Assembly (NCBI RefSeq): GCF_026151205.1
Contig: NC_087083.1
Span: 124,001-188,000 of the forward strand
Direction: 5' to 3'
From: Bolinopsis microptera
Taxonomy: Eukaryota > Ctenophora > Tentaculata > Lobata > Bolinopsidae
DNA: 64,000 nt
A model generated the notes under the pieces. It had not been told where the DNA came from. It did not search any database and saw only the letters and a list, made by a program, of their open reading frames with translations. Of the stretch, positions 59,368 through 64,000 are shown piece by piece (position 1 is the stretch's first letter; the number at the start of each line of letters is the position of its first letter). The position numbers and the translations under genes are program-made.

Positions 59368-61264
59368 CAAAAGTGGAGAGAAGGCTCGAGTGTGTGTTTG
59401 TCCAAGAGATCGTCAAAAAACAGCAATCAAAGCAAATGATTTTCCATCATATATACGGACAATGTCGTAGGAGCTGAGCTCAATCAGGTATTATATGCTT
59501 GCTAAGGCTACAAATGAAAAATAGATTAGTGAAATTACTAAATTATACGTGTAACAGTTTGCCGTGATTACGCTTCTATGCGTCACTCATGCAGCGAACT
59601 GTTCATGTTCTAATCGATCGTGAAAAGGTTCTGACATGACGAGTTACGTAACGTTTTCCGGGTGAAAATGTTGAAAATGTTGAAATTATTGATTAAAATT
59701 GTTAAAGAGCACTAATAACTATAAGCTTGGCAAGGAACTGAAAATCTAAAAAGTGAACTAATATGGTTTAAATGGCGGATCAGCAAATATCGACGAGACA
59801 ACTTTTATGTGCAAAACTTGACGGCGGTCGGCCCGGCCAAAGAAGCGCAAAAAACAGTTACTATGTCTAAAAACTGCACTGTTGTGGTAAGAATACAAAA
59901 ATAAGGCCCCTTAATTTTAAAAATTATCGCTATTTACCCAGCGTATTCGCAAATGTGGTGTACAAAGCTTATGGAGGAGTAGTACCTTAGTACGAGACTA
60001 TGTACGGACTACAAATCTTATTTCATTGGCGCAGTCGTAAATCGCTGTAAATTTTAAGAAACAATCTAGCACCGTAACTCAGAAACTCAATCATCACTCG
60101 ATCAAGTGGTTTTAACATTGCGTACGATGACACCAAGGACAACTCCTGTGAAAGTTTTAAAAATAGAATCCTGGGTTATTTTCCTTCATTGTGGGTCCGA
60201 ATGACGACTTATGTGACGTAGTCATGTGGCGGAAACACGGAAAAACTGTACGATATTATTTTTCAAAGCTTGAACAGTGAACACGTGCGTCCTTGCAAAT
60301 CCATGAGAATTTCTGAGTTTTTACGGTCAGCACCAAAATTTGAAGTTATGAACATTTCAAGCCGGAGGAACATATTTGCTCCGGAAAATTATGCAAATAA
60401 TTATTAAGTATAATATACATATTAATTAACATATAATTAATTATATATTAATATACATATTAAAGTACACAGTATTAAACAGACAACAGTATAGTGTAGT
60501 AACGGTAGTGTAGTAATTAGGGGTTGTATCACAAATCCATATAAGATCCCTTGTATAAATTCATTGATGAGTGCTGCCTGATAAGAGAGTTCTGCAGAAT
60601 ACTTATATACTTTGTAAATAAAGTATAGCTCTTAATTATGTGTATATTTTTATAGTTATCTATAATATTATGTACTGCTTGTATTTATGTTTAATAGTTT
60701 ATAGATATGTTCACGTAATTCTATAGTTATGTATTATACAGCAAATATGTGAAATAATCGAGATAGCGATGGAAGAATATATCGTTTCACGGTACATATA
60801 AGCATAAATAGAACAAACCAATCATCGGTGGCAAATGATTAACTTGTTTGATTTTATAGTATTGGTTATGTTCATACGTTTTTACTTTTTAAGTTACGTG
60901 CATGATTTTCTTAATAATTACACGTATAATTAGTTCAATAAAAATCAGTCAAACAAATTTTTGCCATTAATTCCCAATAAATTTGATATTTAAAGGAAGC
61001 CTAATGCGTACTAGTATCATTGTCACGAAGAGCTGTGAAAGCTGTATAATTGCTGTGCACTATTAGTCACATTAAGCAGCAACTCAGTAAAAGTTGTATA
61101 CGGCAGTATTTGGATTATAATTGTATTAAGGGTAATAGAACTAGCAGTATACTTACGTGTTATGCCCTATACGGTATAGAGCATTACAATTTATACGTAT
61201 AATATATGTTTATATTAGTATAATATGTGTTTGCATAATACACATCAGTCATAAAGTAACTTAC
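59368..61264. other. Mostly non-coding spacer
   Basis: A short + ORF starts at ATGGCGGATCAGCAAATATC (59773; 32 codons), and a GTG|GTAAGAAT donor-like site follows near 59888, but no second exon was found. At 60405-60470 there is an AT palindrome-rich stretch (TATACATATTAATTAACATA). No other structure seen. Confidence 0.4.
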
Positions 61265-62262
61265 CCTTTTTAGTGGATCCGTCAGACCATTTGGGCTGTG
61301 GATGAGGTGTTTGGAGAGGTAAACTACCCTTTTACTCTGCAGACTCTTTACCTCTGAAAAGGAGCACGTGTTATGACGTCACACCACGTGTTACTATCGG
61401 GTATATATTTAACAATTTAATAATTTAATTAATGATAATTCAATAAGTTTGGCGGTGTTATACTTATACGACCTGATTAAGTCGTGTAGTTTTATTGATC
61501 TCATTTTATGATTTTTTTTAATAGACTTGATCAGTGGCGTTGTCAATTAAGTTTTTCAAAATTGTCCCACATTCAAACGACGATTTGGCCCCCCCCCCCC
61601 CCCCCCCCCCGCACAGCGGGGTCAGCGGGGCCCTTCGTTACGCCACTGGACTTGATGACAATTTTCTAATGAAGGTAAAGGTTTAAATCAACTTTACTTC
61701 CATTCCTATGCTTTGATTTCTGTCGCTGTATTTATATTGCCTGCCATCTATAAAAAAAATAGTTGTATGGCAGATAGTAATGTGCAAGAATATGAGTCGG
61801 ACAATTCAGTCCGTAGGACGATGAGACTACCAGATCCCGGGATGGGACTAAAAAATCAGCATCAGACAACGCAAAGATTCCCCGCGTAGATATTTAGAGA
61901 CTGTATAGGCAGACTGGTGTAAAGCTGTAGTGTTCCACTTCTCCACACCTATATGAATCACTTCAGTAGGTTTTGCTAGATTGTAGTTCAAACTGTAGCA
62001 GATTCAGCCTAGACTATAATGGTAGTCTAGGTAGGATTTACTGATGGTGCGGCGGAGTCTAACAGAATCTGCTATTTCCAGTAAAGACCTACAAAGTATG
62101 CCAAAAATAGTAACATAATATCTGGCTGAAGCTGTCATGATAAGTGTCAGGCGTTTCATTAAAATTGACTGTTATGTGTCCCATCCAACACAATGTAAGT
62201 AACTTACTCCTTTTAAAGTCAACAATAATTTGCAGCACTGAAGTCGTCTGGAACAATACCAT
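61265..62262 (-). CDS. Two phase-compatible exons (48 codons), unknown protein, possibly the 5' end of the 48.8-59.4 kb gene
   Basis: Exon 62208-62262 starts with ATG (MVLFQTTSVLQIIVDFKR). Its strong donor A|GTAAGT joins exon 61265-61353 (VKSLQSKRVVYLSKHLIHSP then NGLTDPLKR), which has acceptor CTTTTCAG| and donor AGG|GTAAGT. Phases 1/1 match. The second exon ends in phase 0. The next minus-strand exon (59227-59367) cannot be joined directly without a phase break, so an exon is missing or this is a separate gene. The intron of this pair contains the hAT MITE. Confidence 0.4.
61524..61656. mobile_element. hAT-type MITE with perfect 8-bp target duplication
   Basis: GACTTGAT flanks the element on both sides (61524-61531 and 61649-61656). 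The 117-bp element begins CAGTGGCGT and ends ACGCCACTG, a short terminal inverted repeat. Eight-base duplications and CAG..CTG ends are typical of hAT transposons. The interior has a run of about 22 C and then GCGGGGTCAGCGGGGCCC; there is no coding capacity. Confidence 0.9.
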
Positions 62263-64000
62263 AGTAAGTTCCTCCCAACCAGGACAAACACTCAAGTCAC
62301 ATATTTTAGTGTATTAATTGGGACTGATAAAAGTGTCAAATAGAACGATTGTTAATTTTAATGCAGTACAGCACTTTGTTGTAAAAGAAAGCACATACAC
62401 AGAAGTTCTTAATAACAAATAGTGTAAACACAACGCTGCTATCTAAGTTTTATCTAAAAAGCAGAATCATAAGGCTTGCATTCTGCACCAATTTGCCCTA
62501 TCAAAAGCAATATTTATTTGATGATTTAAGTCATAAATATCATTACGAAACATATTTCGGTTACTTAAGTCACCCTTTATCAAAAAAGAAAACACCCACA
62601 GGATAGTATCAGTATATGGGTACACACTAAATCATCAGAAGAGCTTTATCAATGAAAGCAACAGAAACAAAGACATAAAGAAACAATGATACTAACACTA
62701 TTTGCAGGCAGTAATGTATAGGGCAAATAAGAATTACGCTGCAATCAATATCAAAATCATCAAATAAGAATTAAGAACGATGTTAATAATTACTCTACAA
62801 TGTATTAGTAAAAATCACTAAATGAGACTGACGATAAAACACAAATTGCATTACAACAATATACAAATTTATCTATCGGCTCCGATATACTTATAACGAT
62901 CCGACTCAATGCAACAAAAGCACCATGATCACAGTCCTAAAAAGGCTGTGCACTCCAAACAAAAGCCTGGGACAGCCCCTCTACATCGTCACTAAAAGAA
63001 TTCATAGTTCGAGCAGTACTTATAATCAACACATGCTCTGAAAAATGCACATAAGTGATACAAATGCACATACCTTAATGGACGTTATACTTATTTGACC
63101 GGACATCCCGTGAACGGACATAATTTTCAACGGACATTAAAACGAACGCTCAAAGGCATTCATTTAATGTATTGAATTGAACTACTTTAGCGGGCAGTAT
63201 TTGAACGGACATTATAATAAACGCTAGGGCTTTTAGCGTACAATCAATGTTCAAATAAAATCTGATAAGGTAAGTGATGCAAATAGCTATAATAGCTGTT
63301 AGCTATATAGTTATGTGAGTGAATGTGAGCCCTTATATACGCAACAAATTGTTCGGTACATTTCAAAATAGTCGTTGAGCGAGTTCATATCACGAACCAT
63401 GTATCAATAAAGAATTCAAAACTTGTATTCAGTTCAGATTTGGCTCCAAAAGGAATCAGATGAGTGCCCATTTAAAAGGTTTGGCGGGCGTGGAGATTGT
63501 ATTTTAATTCCATTAGCCAGCTTGTGACGAAGGCAGTGACGATTTTCCGTTTCTGTAACTAACTATCATCGTGTGACAAATACTGTGACGATTTTACAAG
63601 GATCACCCAGGTGTAACATTTGTATTTTCATAATCCTAGTATCCTTAAAAGCTTAAATAACCGTTATCGTTACTTTGCAATGTAGAGTTTCGCGGTTATA
63701 CTTATAGGCCTCTGTTTTTTACTTGATGAGAAGTAAAATCCCATTTCACAACCCATTATAGCTTACGCATCAATAATGTGCAATTATGAATTAACCATAA
63801 TAAATGGAAGCTCTCAGCTGTATGGGATCAGGTTAAATGACCCTTAATTCTCCTCGCAATTTATTCTCCCACTTATTTGCTGGCTTGACCACTCACTTCG
63901 GTTTTTTTATTGTCAAGGGCGTGAAAGCCATTAGCCGTCATTTGTATAAAGGTGTTAAATTGACTCAGTGAATAATTTCACCGAGTCAATCTGATTAAGT
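62263..64000. other. Right-end region without supported gene
   Basis: AT-rich. TTTGAACGGACATT..AAACGCTAGG at about 63190-63228 is also present at 22677-22700 as TTTGAACGGACATAAACGCTAGG, so it is a dispersed repeat. A hairpin with 14-bp arms (ATTGACTCAGTGAA-TAAT-TTCACCGAGTCAAT, one mismatch) lies at 63959-63990. Confidence 0.5.

Overview
This is a eukaryotic, metazoan nuclear window: AT-rich, intron-containing genes with GT-AG junctions, non-LTR and Penelope-like retroelements, SINEs and many minisatellites. A secreted Cys-rich/PAN/collagen protein with a YCCKTNKE-type motif makes a cnidarian the likeliest source. That is an inference from domain style, not a determination.

Layout. 1-2.3 kb: diverged repeats. 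2.3-4.1 kb (+): a three-exon MFS transporter. 6.1-15.9 kb (-): a four-exon 123-aa protein whose introns carry two large minisatellites, 46 bp x about 125 and 41 bp x about 30. Each array abuts an exon, and its unit contains a copy of that exon's 3' splice site. 16-21.6 kb: no convincing gene, but three GC-rich hairpin clusters, E-box clusters and RFX-type X-boxes. 21.6-25.1 kb (-): a secreted Cys-rich/PAN/collagen protein whose collagen exon appears split by a poly-A SINE. 25.8-26.6 kb: a 19-bp minisatellite. 27.6-30.0 kb (-): a 5'-truncated Penelope-like element (PLE) with one nonsense codon. 30.7-33.8 kb (-): an intact APE-type LINE ORF. 34.2-38.6 kb (+): an XK-related (XKR) protein with an N-terminal coiled coil. 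39.9-43.1 kb (-): an NHL-repeat beta-propeller protein. 45.2-47.5 kb (-): a 305-aa basic/acidic protein of unknown function. 48.8-59.4 kb (-): at least six exons of an unknown gene, with an intact PLE (54.5-57.5 kb, +) carrying an N-terminal GIY-YIG nuclease inside one intron. 61.3-62.3 kb (-): two further phase-compatible exons and a hAT MITE with an 8-bp target duplication.

Genes were assembled by hand from splice signals and reading phase. Where all exons are found, the summed coding lengths are multiples of three. The genes look like independent housekeeping, membrane, secreted and possibly ciliary functions rather than one pathway. The most unusual signal is repeated: tandem arrays that sit at splice sites and whose units resemble the splice-site sequence.
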